In this document: one piece after another, positions 41,408 to 51,207 of the stretch
How positions within the stretch are numbered: the first letter of the stretch is position 1
Layout of the letters: every line of letters begins with the position of its first letter
From: BOG-908 sp965199235
Lineage (GTDB): Bacteria; Pseudomonadota; Alphaproteobacteria; Acetobacterales; Acetobacteraceae
DNA: 64,000 bases
Assembly (NCBI GenBank): GCA_965199235.1
Contig: CBDAQU010000002.1
Span: forward strand, 3,038,001 to 3,102,000
Reading direction: 5' to 3'
The notes under the pieces: generated by a model
What the model was told of the DNA's origin: nothing
The model's database searches: none
What the model saw: the letters and a program-made list of their open reading frames with translations, nothing else
Made by a program: the position numbers and the translations under genes

Positions 41408-44400
41408 ATGATGTTTCGCCCCGGCGAGGACCTCGCCCCAGGCGAATTCGTGGCCGTGCCGGAACCGGTCGTGCCGACCCTTTCCTTCACCCAGGCCGCC
41501 GAGGCGGGGGGCACGGATTCCGACGTGCTCATGGGCTATCAGGTGTTTCTCGGGCGGGACCCGGAAAACTCCTTTGTCATCGCCGATTCCAAGACGAGCC
41601 CGGTCGGCGCGTTCATCCGCGGGCTGATGGGCTCGGGCGAGTTCCAGAGTGCGGTGCTCGACAGGCTGTCCGGCGACCGGGCGCTGCCGCACGAGGCAGG
41701 AAGCCTTGCGCCCACCACCGAGCAGATGGATTGGCTGTTCCGCCACGTACGGCTGCCGGCGCCGGCAATGGTCGCCTTGCGGGCGGCGGCGGACTGGCGG
41801 CGATGGTTCGCCATCCTGGTCGCCGTGCCGGGTTTCCCGATGCCGCCCAGCCGCGGCGGTGCCGAGCCGGTGGCCAACGGGGTGGCGGCGCAGGTGGCGA
41901 GCGACGGCTTCGTGCTGATCCACCTGGAGGAGCCCAAGGCTGGCGACGCTCTGGTGCCCGGCATGGTCGTCAACGGAAGCGGCTGGGCCATCGCGCCGAG
42001 CGACGTCGTGGAGGTGGCGGTCCACCTGGACGACGTGCTGCTGACGCACGCGCGCTACGGCCTGCCGCGGCCGGACGTCGCCCGCAATTTCCCGCATTAC
42101 CGGCACGTGGATCATTGTGGGTTCAGCTTCACCACTGAACTGCCGCCGGACGCCAGGCTGCAGGAATCGAGCCACTTGGTGATCAGCGTGCGCACGGCGG
42201 GCGGACAGAGCGGGGCAAGGGCGTTGCGCGCGCAACCGCCGAAGCTTGCAGGAGCGCCCGAAGCGAGCGCGAAGGCGAGCTGGCCGATACGGCTTTCGAT
42301 CGAGGAGGCGGTTTTGGATGCGACGCGCACTTTGCGGGTGCGCGGTTGGGCGTTGTCGCGCGCCGCCTTGCGGAGCATCGAAATCTCCCTGGGCGATGTT
42401 GCGTTGGGAGAGGCCCGCCAGTCTCTGCCGCGTCCCGACATCGCCCAGTCCCATCCAGGCTACCCCGATGCCGGGCAGTGCGGCTTCGCCTTCGTGCGTG
42501 AACTCGCCACGCTGCCGACAGGACCGGGCTTCGTGCGCGTCCAGGTCAGCGATGCCGAGGGACAGACGCGTCAGGCGATCGTTCCGGTTTCTGCGCACTC
42601 GGTTCAGGACGGTTCGTCAGGGGACGCAGCGTCGACGCGGGCTGCGGCGCAGCGGGGCGCCGACGCCGGGCTGCGGCTGGAGATCGACAGCCCATCCGTC
42701 GCAAACGGGGACGCGCGGGTCGTCGTGCACGGCTCGCTCACCATCGCCGGCTGGGCGGTCGCGCGCGACGGAGTGGAGCAGGTTTCCATGCTGGTTGACG
42801 GCAGGCTGCTCGGCCACGCCACGACCGGCATGCGGCGTGAGGACATCTTTGCCGCGTTTCCAGAGTACAAAGGATCGCTGTCGTCGGGCTTCGCGCTGGT
42901 CCTGCCGCCGGGCACTCTGCCGGCAGGCGCCCATGTCATCCAGGCGGTGGCGCGTGCGGCCGCGGGCTTGGCCGAGCGCAGCTTTGAGGTGTTCGTCGAA
43001 GCGCTCGACGCCTTGCCGCCGGGCGGTTCGATCCGAATGCACGTGCCGCCCGCGGAGGTGGGTTTCGCGTTGGAACTGCTCGCCCGCACGTCTTGGCGAC
43101 CAAGCTTCGCCGTAACGATCGCCTTGCCGGATGCGGCCGGCAAGGCCGCGGAGGAGGAGTTGAAGGCGACGCTGGCCAGCCTGCGTGGACAGGCCTATCC
43201 GCACTGGACGGCACTATGCCAGTTCCGCGGTGCGGCTTGGTCTGCCGCCGTACGCAAGCTGACCGTAGCCGATAGCCGGGTGCGCATGCTGCGGCTGGGC
43301 GCCAAGCCCGCCAAGTCGCCGGACGCCGATTTCGTGATGCGGCTGCGTCCAGGCGACCTGCTGGGCGCCGATGCGCTGCTTGGCTTCGCTGCGGCGTCCG
43401 CGGGTGACCGGACGGCCGACCTGCTCTATGCCGACGACGTACGGCTCGACCCGGCGCTCGAGCGGCGCCGGCCCTTCTTCAAGCCGGACTGGTCGCCGGA
43501 CCTGCTGCTGTCGATGAACTATCTCGGGCGCGCCTGGTGCGCCGACGCTGCGCTGGTTCTTCGGTCGGGGCTGGCCCCCGGCGCGCAGGATTACGAGGCT
43601 GCGCTGCTGCTGACGGAGCACGCCGCCCGGATCGCCCACGTGCCGCGCGTGCTGTGCCAGCAGGCCGATGCGGCCGACACGCAGGCGCAGCAACACGCGG
43701 CCCTGACCGGCGCGGCCAACCGGCGAGGCATCTCCTGCGCCGTGCTGCCGGGCACGGTTGCAGGAACCTGGCGTGTGCAGCGTGCGCTCGCCAAACCGGC
43801 AAGGGCGCGTTCCGGCGTGGTGCCCGGCCTGGTATCGATCATCATGCCGACCTGTGCCGCGCGCGGCCTCGTCCGCCTGGCGATCAAGACCATACGCGCC
43901 ACCACCGCGCCGATGCGGCCAAGCGGTCCGGCGGTCGAGATCGTGCTGCTGGACAACACGCCAAGGGCCGATACCGCGACCCGCGCGTGGCTGCGGCGCC
44001 ACGCCGACACGGTCATCGACATGCCTGGACCGTTCAACTGGTCGCGCTTCAACAATGTGGGCGCCCGGGCGGCCAGGGGCGAATACCTGCTGTTCCTCAA
44101 CGACGACGTGGAGGCGCGCGAGGCTGGCTGGCTGGAGGCGCTGCTGGAACAGGCGCAGCGGCCTGAGGTGGGGATTGTGGGCGCCAGGCTGCTCTACCCT
44201 GACGGCCGCGTGCAGCATGCCGGCATGTATCTGGCGGAGGACCACGCTCGGCATGCCTTCCGATTCGCCGACAGGGCCGATGCGGGCCCGTTCGGCTTGG
44301 CAGGGGTGACGCGGGACGTGGCTGCCGTGACCGGCGCCTGCCAGATGATGCACCGCCGCGTGTTCAAGCTGCTGGGCGGGTTCGAGGAGGCGCACAGCGT

Positions 44401-45769
44401 CGTCAACAACGACGTGGATTTTTGCCTGAGGAGCTGGCGGGTTGGGTTGTCTGTCGTGGTCACGCCGCATGCGACGCTGGTCCACCACGAGCTGGCGAGC
44501 CGTGCGTCGCTGGTGGATGCCTATGACGCCGCCCGGTTCGCCGGCGAGTGGCGCACGCGGTTTCTGCTGGGCGACCCGTTCCGCAACCCGAACCTGAACG
44601 CTGTCGGCGACGAGTACGAGTCGACGCAGGAACCGTTGGTGCAGCTGCATGTCGGCCGGCGCGGTCCAAAGCCGGAGGAGGTGCGGCGGATCCTGGCGGT
44701 GAAGCTGGACCACATAGGCGATTTCCTGACCGCGCTGCCGGCCTTGCGCGCCCTGCGGCGGGGGTTCCCGACTGCGCGCATCGACCTGCTGGCTCCGCAA
44801 GCGAGCGCCGAGCTGGCGCGCCAGCAGGGCCTGATCGACGGGGTGGAGGTGTTCGACTTCTTCCACGTCCGCTCCGGCGAAGGTCGCAAGCGTGTTGAGG
44901 AGGCTGAGCTCGAGGCGTTACGGTCTAGGCTCGCGCCCGCCGGATACGACATGTCGATCGACCTCCGCATGCAGCCTGAAACGCGCGCGGTGCTGCAATA
45001 CACGGGCGCCCGGTTGCTGGTGGGTTACGATTACCAGGACCGTTTCCCGTTTCTGGACGTGGCGCTCGTTTGGGAGAGCGATTGCAGGCTGATCCACAAG
45101 CGCGCCCACATCTCGCAACGACTGGAAGACGTCGTCGCCGCGGCCCTGCAAGCGTGTCGCGATCCTGTTTGCCTGCCGAAGGCGCCGCCGCTCGCAGTCG
45201 GGTCGGTGCCGGCGATGGCGCATCTGCCGCTTGCGTTCAAGCAGCGCCCGATCGTCTGCATGCATCCGGGGGTAGGCAATCCTGTAAGGCAATGGCCGGC
45301 CGCCTCGTTTGCCGGGCTGGTCGACCTGCTGGTGGTGCAAGCCGGGGTGAGCGTCGTGCTTGTCGGTGCCGCAATGGAGGCGCCGGTGGCCGACGAGGTG
45401 CTGCGCCTGGCTACCAGGAAGGGAGACGTGGAATCGTTGGTTGGACGGGTGAAGTTGGCAGAGCTGCCGGAGGTGATGCGCGCCTGCGTGCTGTTCGTGG
45501 GCAACAACAGCGGGCCGCAGCATCTGGCAGCCTCGCTCGGCCTGCCGACGGTGGGGGTGCATTCCGCTGTGGTGGATGCTGTCGAATGGGCGCCGCTGGG
45601 TGCGCAGGCGGTGGCGGTGCAGCGGCGTATGGTGTGCGGACCATGTTACCTGGAATTTGCGTCCGAGTGTCCGCGCAACCTTGCCTGCCTGACAAGCCTG
45701 CGGCCGTCCGACGTCTTCGCGGTCTGCCGCACGCTGCTTGCCGGCGCCGGCGGGCCTGGACCGGTTTGA
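41408..45769 (+). CDS. giant multidomain glycosyltransferase: GW-type modules, tandem GT2, C-terminal GT9
   Basis: A 1,453-residue protein. Residues ~35-90 resemble a DUF4214-like helix pair (LMGYQVFLGRDPENSFVIAD). Three beta-sandwich modules start near 191, 312 and 447 (GWAIAPSD, GWALSRAA, GWAVARDG), each with a downstream R/L-P-RxDI and GFxF. Residues ~557-800 are a degenerate first GT2 half (LLYADDVRLD, FFKPDWSPDLLLSMNYLG). Residues ~810-1090 are an intact-looking GT2 (LVSIIMPTC, YLLFLNDDVEA, VVNNDVDFCLRSW). Residues ~1094-1450 are a GT9/heptosyltransferase-like domain (ILAVKLDHIGDFLTALPALR, PGVGNPVRQWPAASF, FVGNNSGPQHLAASLGLPTV). Likely assembles a surface polysaccharide or glycosylates a protein. 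Confidence 0.9.
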   Translation: MMFRPGEDLAPGEFVAVPEPVVPTLSFTQAAEAGGTDSDVLMGYQVFLGRDPENSFVIADSKTSPVGAFIRGLMGSGEFQSAVLDRLSGDRALPHEAGSLAPTTEQMDWLFRHVRLPAPAMVALRAAADWRRWFAILVAVPGFPMPPSRGGAEPVANGVAAQVASDGFVLIHLEEPKAGDALVPGMVVNGSGWAIAPSDVVEVAVHLDDVLLTHARYGLPRPDVARNFPHYRHVDHCGFSFTTELPPDARLQESSHLVISVRTAGGQSGARALRAQPPKLAGAPEASAKASWPIRLSIEEAVLDATRTLRVRGWALSRAALRSIEISLGDVALGEARQSLPRPDIAQSHPGYPDAGQCGFAFVRELATLPTGPGFVRVQVSDAEGQTRQAIVPVSAHSVQDGSSGDAASTRAAAQRGADAGLRLEIDSPSVANGDARVVVHGSLTIAGWAVARDGVEQVSMLVDGRLLGHATTGMRREDIFAAFPEYKGSLSSGFALVLPPGTLPAGAHVIQAVARAAAGLAERSFEVFVEALDALPPGGSIRMHVPPAEVGFALELLARTSWRPSFAVTIALPDAAGKAAEEELKATLASLRGQAYPHWTALCQFRGAAWSAAVRKLTVADSRVRMLRLGAKPAKSPDADFVMRLRPGDLLGADALLGFAAASAGDRTADLLYADDVRLDPALERRRPFFKPDWSPDLLLSMNYLGRAWCADAALVLRSGLAPGAQDYEAALLLTEHAARIAHVPRVLCQQADAADTQAQQHAALTGAANRRGISCAVLPGTVAGTWRVQRALAKPARARSGVVPGLVSIIMPTCAARGLVRLAIKTIRATTAPMRPSGPAVEIVLLDNTPRADTATRAWLRRHADTVIDMPGPFNWSRFNNVGARAARGEYLLFLNDDVEAREAGWLEALLEQAQRPEVGIVGARLLYPDGRVQHAGMYLAEDHARHAFRFADRADAGPFGLAGVTRDVAAVTGACQMMHRRVFKLLGGFEEAHSVVNNDVDFCLRSWRVGLSVVVTPHATLVHHELASRASLVDAYDAARFAGEWRTRFLLGDPFRNPNLNAVGDEYESTQEPLVQLHVGRRGPKPEEVRRILAVKLDHIGDFLTALPALRALRRGFPTARIDLLAPQASAELARQQGLIDGVEVFDFFHVRSGEGRKRVEEAELEALRSRLAPAGYDMSIDLRMQPETRAVLQYTGARLLVGYDYQDRFPFLDVALVWESDCRLIHKRAHISQRLEDVVAAALQACRDPVCLPKAPPLAVGSVPAMAHLPLAFKQRPIVCMHPGVGNPVRQWPAASFAGLVDLLVVQAGVSVVLVGAAMEAPVADEVLRLATRKGDVESLVGRVKLAELPEVMRACVLFVGNNSGPQHLAASLGLPTVGVHSAVVDAVEWAPLGAQAVAVQRRMVCGPCYLEFASECPRNLACLTSLRPSDVFAVCRTLLAGAGGPGPV

Positions 45770-45914
45770 CGGTGCGCCAGGAAAAGCACTGGCAAACAGG
45801 ATGCCGCGAATGGTAATCGATGCCCATCCGGAAGCGCCAGCCTTGCGGCGCGGCCTCCTCAATGGGGTGTGCGCAGGCGGCCATGAAGCTGGCGCCGAGT
45901 GAGCCTCGGCTCAG

Positions 45915-47969
45915 GTGGAGACTGGCTTGGCGATCACGTTTCTCGGGACGACGCTGGACAGGTCGGGCAGCGCCACCCATAGCGGCCATGTCGACCTGAT
46001 GGACTTGAGGCACGGCGTGCGCGGCTGGGTGTTAAACCTGACCGATCCGTCCAGGCCGGTCTCGCTCGAACTGTGCATGGGCGCGCAGGTCGTGGCCCTC
46101 ACCCAGTCCGCGACCGAGCGTGAGGACATCTCCGCCAAGCTCGGCCAGACGGTGATGGCGGGTTTTCAGTTCGATGCCGACGCGATGGATGATCTGCACG
46201 GCCACCTGGGCAACCCCGACGACGTGCTGAGGGTGCGTATCGGAGGCACCGGGCTATACCTGTCGGGCGCGGAGAAAGCGTTGACTGCGGCAGACATAGC
46301 AGCGCGCATCCGTGTGGAGACCGCCCCGGTCAGACGCAACACGACCGTCGATTTCGAGCAGATGATGGAGGAGCTGCAGGCCGAGGCGGGCGCGCTGGCC
46401 GAACTGGCGCTGCGGGCCGTGCGAGAGGATCTGCAGGGCTACATCGAAACGGTGGCGGTCTGTTCTGCCGGCCAGCTGTGGTTCATGGGGTGGATGAAGC
46501 GGGGGCATGCGCAGGAGTTCAGCGCCGTAATGGCCGACAGGCGCAAATATCCTGCCGCGGTTGCCGTCATGAGCTATTCGCGCGACGACGTTCCGGAAGG
46601 TGCGAGCGGCGTGGTTGGGCTGATATCGTCGCAGTGGCGGCCGAACAGCGCCAGCGGCGGGCTTTGCCTCCATTTCGGCGCGGGGGGGCGGTTCCACCTG
46701 CGCTCCAAGGAGCCGCTCCGTGTGCTGGCATCCGACGAGCTGTCGGCCGATTACGAGGCCATACGGGATCGCTGCCTGGGCGATGGCCGGTCGGCGGCGA
46801 TGCAGCGCATGCTGAACGCGATCGAGAACTGGCATCCGACGCGCAGTCCGGCCCAGTGGCACGCAACCGAAACCTCTGTCGATCGGGTGCTGTTGGTGCC
46901 TGGCCTGGGCTGTTTTGTGGAAGGCTGGGTGCTGAGTCCGATCAAGAGGATCGAGTCGCTGCGGCTTCGCGTGGGCTCGGCGGTGATGGCGGCGCACCCG
47001 GAAAACCTGTTCTGGAAAGCGCGGCCCGACCTGCTGGCGAGCTTTCCCGGCGCCGAGCACATGATCGAGCGGGCGGGCTATGTGGGATTGTTCGCCGGCG
47101 GTGCCGCGCCGGAAGGCTTTGCCGATCCGGTGTTGAAGCTGGGGTTCGAGGGCGGCGGGTCGGTGAACTACAGCATCGCACCCAAGGCGTTCCGCAGGCT
47201 CGGTCATTCGGCATCGGTGGGCGACGCGCTGCTGTTCTTTCCGGCGCTGCAGGAGGAGGCGTTCTTTCCGGCCTTTGCTGCGGCTGCGATCCGCGCCGAG
47301 CAGGGCGCGACGCGTGCGCCTGTCCCGATCAGCATGGCGGCGAGCCGTCGGTGTGTGGTGTTCGTGTTGCCGGAACATCGGTGCGACATCTTCCTGCTGT
47401 TCGAAGAAGTGGCGCAGCAGTGCCGGGCAGGGGCTGGCCCGGAAGCGGTGGCCTTCATCGCCGCCGCACAGAGCAACCGTTCGGACGCCCTATGGCTGTT
47501 TCGCGAGTTCGAGACCACCTACGGCGGCCCGCGCGGGATCGCGTGCAGCCTGCTCGTGGTCGATACCGCGTCGCAGGCGTTCAGGCTGTTGCCAGACATC
47601 TTGAGCGCACTCGGGGCCGAGCGCTTCGTGTTTGTCGGCAGTGGCGTGTTTCTGACCGATTCCGGCTGGGCGCGTGCGCGGGAAGCGTTGGCGGATGGCG
47701 CGAAGAACCTCGAGTTCTTCGGTCTGGAGGCGGAGCAGTGGGGGCGGCGTAGCCGTCTCGATTCGACAGCGCAGTGTTTCGCGTGGTCGGCCGCGCAGTT
47801 TACCCGCTGGGCGTCGACCGCGCCCGCTTTCATGGGTGGTTTCTACAGGGATAACACGCTGCGCTCCAGGACGGGCCAGGTGATGCATGCCGATGCGGCC
47901 CGCTGCGCGCGCCGGCGCGCGCCGACCCAGATCGAGGAAGCGGTGAATGCTGCGATCTATGCGCATTGA
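45915..47969 (+). CDS. unknown protein with two beta-sandwich modules and a GT-A-like C-terminus
   Basis: A 684-residue protein that I cannot assign to a family. Residues ~20-125 (VRGWVLNLTDPSRPVSLELC, REDISAKLGQTVMAGFQFDA) and ~320-410 (FVEGWVLSPIKRIESLRLRV, ARPDLLASFPGAEHMIERAG) are beta-sandwich modules like those of the neighbouring genes. Residues ~470-680 (RRCVVFVLPEHRCDIFLLFE, LLVVDTASQAFRLL, FVFVGSGVFLTDSGWA) have a Rossmann/GT-A-like strand-helix pattern, but I see no clear DxD. The GTG at 45915 is the most likely start, with no strong ribosome-binding site. Lies in line with the glycosyltransferases. Confidence 0.75.
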   Translation: METGLAITFLGTTLDRSGSATHSGHVDLMDLRHGVRGWVLNLTDPSRPVSLELCMGAQVVALTQSATEREDISAKLGQTVMAGFQFDADAMDDLHGHLGNPDDVLRVRIGGTGLYLSGAEKALTAADIAARIRVETAPVRRNTTVDFEQMMEELQAEAGALAELALRAVREDLQGYIETVAVCSAGQLWFMGWMKRGHAQEFSAVMADRRKYPAAVAVMSYSRDDVPEGASGVVGLISSQWRPNSASGGLCLHFGAGGRFHLRSKEPLRVLASDELSADYEAIRDRCLGDGRSAAMQRMLNAIENWHPTRSPAQWHATETSVDRVLLVPGLGCFVEGWVLSPIKRIESLRLRVGSAVMAAHPENLFWKARPDLLASFPGAEHMIERAGYVGLFAGGAAPEGFADPVLKLGFEGGGSVNYSIAPKAFRRLGHSASVGDALLFFPALQEEAFFPAFAAAAIRAEQGATRAPVPISMAASRRCVVFVLPEHRCDIFLLFEEVAQQCRAGAGPEAVAFIAAAQSNRSDALWLFREFETTYGGPRGIACSLLVVDTASQAFRLLPDILSALGAERFVFVGSGVFLTDSGWARAREALADGAKNLEFFGLEAEQWGRRSRLDSTAQCFAWSAAQFTRWASTAPAFMGGFYRDNTLRSRTGQVMHADAARCARRRAPTQIEEAVNAAIYAH

Positions 47970-47999
47970 GATACGCCGCGGTCTGGCAGACGGCGTCTG

Positions 48000-49316
48000 A
48001 TGCCGGACAGCTTGGGCAAGCGGTCAGGGCCGATCGCGGTGGTGACGCACACTCATCCTTCGGTGAGCAAGGGCGGCGCGGAGATCGCAGCGTTCAACCT
48101 GTATGAGGGGCTGCGCCGTATCGGCGCCGACGCGATCTTCATATCCATTTGCCCCGATGACGCACGTGCAAAACTGTCGCTGGGCTCCGAGCGGGAGTTC
48201 GCGGTTTTCGCTGACCGCGTGCGATACGACCACTTCTATCAACTTTCGAGCGTCAGCATCTGGCGGCAATTGAAGGAGATCCTCGTCAGCCAGGACGTCC
48301 GGCTGGTCAACTTCCACCATTTCCTGCAGGTGGGCGTGAACGGGTTGCGCGCCCTGGTGGCGGAGACCGACATCCCTTTTGTGGTGACGCTGCACGAGTT
48401 TCTGGCAATCTGTAACCATCATGGCCAGATGGTCACCCGTCCTGCGCGGCGACTGTGCGAGATGGCGACTCCCACCGCGTGCGCGACCTGTTTTCCCGAG
48501 CATAGCCGAGAGCAGTTCGCCGCACGCCGCCGGCTGATCCAATCTGCCCTGATGCCGGCAGCAGCTTTCATATCCCCGAGCCAGTTCCTGGCCGAGCGGA
48601 TGATTGCTTGGGGCTTGCCGCGGGAGAAATTCCTGGTCGTCGAGAACGGCCTGCTTGCGCCCGAGAGTCTGCCCGCCCGTCTGCGCTCGGCGAACGACGA
48701 GCGGCCGTGGATTTTCGGGTATTTCGGCCAGATCACGCCGTTCAAGGGCATCGACACGCTGCTCGACACGATCGAACTGCTGGCGTGCGCGCCGGATGCC
48801 GCACGGCGTATCCGCATTCGGGTGCATGGCAACTTCATCGGGCAGGAGGCGCCATTCCTGTCCCGCTTCAGCGACGTGTTCGCGCGCAACGATTTTGCCG
48901 ATTACCATGGATCTTACGACAACGCGGACGTTCGCACGCTGATGCAGGGATGCGACTATGTCCTGACTCCGAGCACCTGGTGGGAGAACTCGCCCGTGGT
49001 GATCCAGGAGGCCTATGCCGTCGGCAGACCGGTGATCTGCACCGGCATCGGCGGCCTGGCGGAGAAGGTGCCGGACGGGCGGTCTGGGCTGCATTTCCGC
49101 CTTGGCGACGCGGCCGACCTGGCGCGTGTCTTGGCAAAGGCAGCCAATCCTACGCTGTATGAGACATTATGCTCCGGCCTGCCCAAGGTTGCCGATCAGT
49201 CGGAGATGGCGCGTGGCTACTTGGCTGGGTTCGAGAGGCTGGTGCCGCAACCGACGGCGGTGCCTGCGGTTTCGCGGCCTCAGCGCCGGCGTGGCAAGGC
49301 GACGGCAGTCGTTTGA
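48000..49316 (+). CDS. glycosyltransferase family 4 (GT-B)
   Basis: A 438-residue GT4 enzyme. The N-terminal domain begins IAVVTHTHPSVSKGGAEIAA, with the typical Gly-Gly acceptor loop. The C-terminal donor domain contains FGYFGQITPFKGIDTLLDTI and the EX7E-like STWWENSPVVIQEAYAVGRP followed by GIGGLAEKVPDGRSGLHF. A Cys/His-containing segment around residue 150-165 (CNHHGQ, CEMATPTACATC) might bind metal. Acts in the cytoplasm, probably on the same glycan as the neighbours. 30 bp after the unknown 684-residue gene, likely one operon. Confidence 0.92.
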   Translation: MPDSLGKRSGPIAVVTHTHPSVSKGGAEIAAFNLYEGLRRIGADAIFISICPDDARAKLSLGSEREFAVFADRVRYDHFYQLSSVSIWRQLKEILVSQDVRLVNFHHFLQVGVNGLRALVAETDIPFVVTLHEFLAICNHHGQMVTRPARRLCEMATPTACATCFPEHSREQFAARRRLIQSALMPAAAFISPSQFLAERMIAWGLPREKFLVVENGLLAPESLPARLRSANDERPWIFGYFGQITPFKGIDTLLDTIELLACAPDAARRIRIRVHGNFIGQEAPFLSRFSDVFARNDFADYHGSYDNADVRTLMQGCDYVLTPSTWWENSPVVIQEAYAVGRPVICTGIGGLAEKVPDGRSGLHFRLGDAADLARVLAKAANPTLYETLCSGLPKVADQSEMARGYLAGFERLVPQPTAVPAVSRPQRRRGKATAVV

Positions 49317-49348
49317 TCGGCTGAGCGAGGTTATGCTCGACCGAGCCG

Positions 49349-51040
49349 TTATGGGTCGAGGGTTGTGTGCTGAACACTGTATAGGGTGAACAACCCGCCT
49401 TCTCCCAGGACGGAAAGACGGGACGGCATGAGGTTGCGTGGGCATCCATCATGCAGCACGAGCAAGGCGTCGTAGCTTGCGGGCCAGTGGTTCAGGAGAG
49501 CGGTGTTCTTGGTGTTCATCATCGTTTGGAGCTCGCGGCTGACCGCTTCGTCGTGAGGTTGGCTCGACAGCAAGGGTGCGATATCGCCCGTCTTGGCGAT
49601 TGCGATCAGCAGAGCCAGGGATGGCGGCATGATTGGGCGCGCGCTTGCGTCGAATGGCGCTTTTACGGCTCGTAGCGGTTGCATGCCGGTGGCGGTAAAA
49701 ATTGAGGGAACGTATGCGCCGCGATCGATCGCCGCGTAGGACGCCAGATGCAGCAACGGTAGCGTGGGTCCGGTGCGGCGGCAGGCATCCGTTTTGTCCG
49801 TGTCCCTGGCGACCATTATGGCCGTCCCTATCGGAAGCTTGGCGGCCAGTTTGCGGAAGGCGACGACCTCGGTGTCGGTCGCTTGTGCGGCGTGTTCCAC
49901 CACCTCAAGACGAACTGCGAGTGCAAGAACGACCAAAGCAGTGATCGCGCCGTGGAGCACGATGCGCTTTGGCAACACGACTTGCGTGGATGCAAGCACC
50001 AACGCAGTAAAAGGTAAAACAAGACGGGCATCCACGTCGATTGCGTCGCCCACCTGCCAGGGGAGCAAGGCGATCGTGGCACCCAGCAACAGGATGGCGG
50101 GCTTGAGGACGGGCGACATGCTGCACGAGCCAAATTTCCCGAGCAGGACGACCACAGCGACGACAACGGGTAGGAGTGCCATGCTTGACGGGTCAGCGAC
50201 CGCAAGCCACGGGGCGAGCAGGAAGCGCAGCTTCTGCATATTGTCGCCATAGCTTACTGCCATGTTGGAAACGGGCCTCTCCGCTATGAGGGAAAGCAGA
50301 AGACCAGGACCGACGATGACAAGGTAGGTGTAGACGCTCTTGACCGTCGGCATCACGGCTCGGCCGGCGCCGGCGAGCTTCGGTCGGGTGTAGAGAAGCG
50401 TCACGCCAAAGATTAAGGCGAACACACTGTAGGCTGCGATGTGACATATCCAGCTAACTGTCGCGAGAACGGACAAGACCGACACACGGCGCACCGAAAG
50501 GCACGATCCCCCTGACACGGCGAGGGCAATAGCGACGAGGACGACGCTGATGCCCGCCACGTAGTTGACGTAGCCCATACTGACCGATAGGCCGCTTATC
50601 ATCAGTGGCGCGATTGATACCGAGTAGGTTGTCGTCTTGAAAACCAGCCAGTGTATGCGCCAGATCGCGCCGATGGCGACCAGCAGCGATCCGGCGAGAC
50701 AGAGGCGCAGAACTGCTTCTGGAGACAAGACGCGTTTCAAGGCGAGGTAGAGCAGGTCGCAGGCAAGATCGGGCATCAAGGCCCAGTGCGGCGCATAGGC
50801 GCGTCGTATGACGTCCCCAGCCCCAGCGCCCAGGGCGTGCAACCGAGCGAGGTGGTTTGGCCAGTCCACCAGAGGCATGGTGTTGAGCAGAAGAAGTTGC
50901 GCGACCGTCCCAGAAGCCACGACCAGCAGAAGAGCAATTGGCGCAGCCTTCGTGAACTCCATTTGACCAGGCGACCTGATGGACGCGACCAAGCGGATGC
51001 TTTGGCGACTGAGCAAACGTGGCGGACGCGTAAGCTGCAT
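49349..51040 (-). CDS. multispan membrane protein (possible membrane glycosyltransferase)
   Basis: A 563-residue integral membrane protein with about ten to twelve helices in residues ~30-410 and a soluble C-terminal part (~410-560). The first periplasmic-side loop contains LVDWPNHLARLHALG, with an Asp at the position expected in GT-C glycosyltransferases; this is suggestive only. The ATG at 51040 is preceded by AGGAG ten bases away; ATG 50962 is an alternative nearer the first helix. Convergent with the GT4 gene; base composition is somewhat lower in G+C than its neighbours. Confidence 0.75.
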   Translation of the reverse strand: MQLTRPPRLLSRQSIRLVASIRSPGQMEFTKAAPIALLLVVASGTVAQLLLLNTMPLVDWPNHLARLHALGAGAGDVIRRAYAPHWALMPDLACDLLYLALKRVLSPEAVLRLCLAGSLLVAIGAIWRIHWLVFKTTTYSVSIAPLMISGLSVSMGYVNYVAGISVVLVAIALAVSGGSCLSVRRVSVLSVLATVSWICHIAAYSVFALIFGVTLLYTRPKLAGAGRAVMPTVKSVYTYLVIVGPGLLLSLIAERPVSNMAVSYGDNMQKLRFLLAPWLAVADPSSMALLPVVVAVVVLLGKFGSCSMSPVLKPAILLLGATIALLPWQVGDAIDVDARLVLPFTALVLASTQVVLPKRIVLHGAITALVVLALAVRLEVVEHAAQATDTEVVAFRKLAAKLPIGTAIMVARDTDKTDACRRTGPTLPLLHLASYAAIDRGAYVPSIFTATGMQPLRAVKAPFDASARPIMPPSLALLIAIAKTGDIAPLLSSQPHDEAVSRELQTMMNTKNTALLNHWPASYDALLVLHDGCPRNLMPSRLSVLGEGGLFTLYSVQHTTLDP

Positions 51041-51207
51041 GTCGTTGACCGCTCCTGGATCACGACTTCGTTATCGCAGGATGGAACGGGGCTGGGAAGT
51101 TGCGATTGCTGCAGGCGGGTGGCGATGAGTGGCCGGCGGGAGGGGAACCCCTTCAAAAGCTCTGCTCGGACGCCAAAATTGCTTTGATCAACAGGTCGAG
51201 CACCCAG

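Noticed and set aside
45801..45905. 34-codon ORF between the giant glycosyltransferase and the 684-residue gene
   Set aside because: No ribosome-binding site, no recognisable feature; probably chance.
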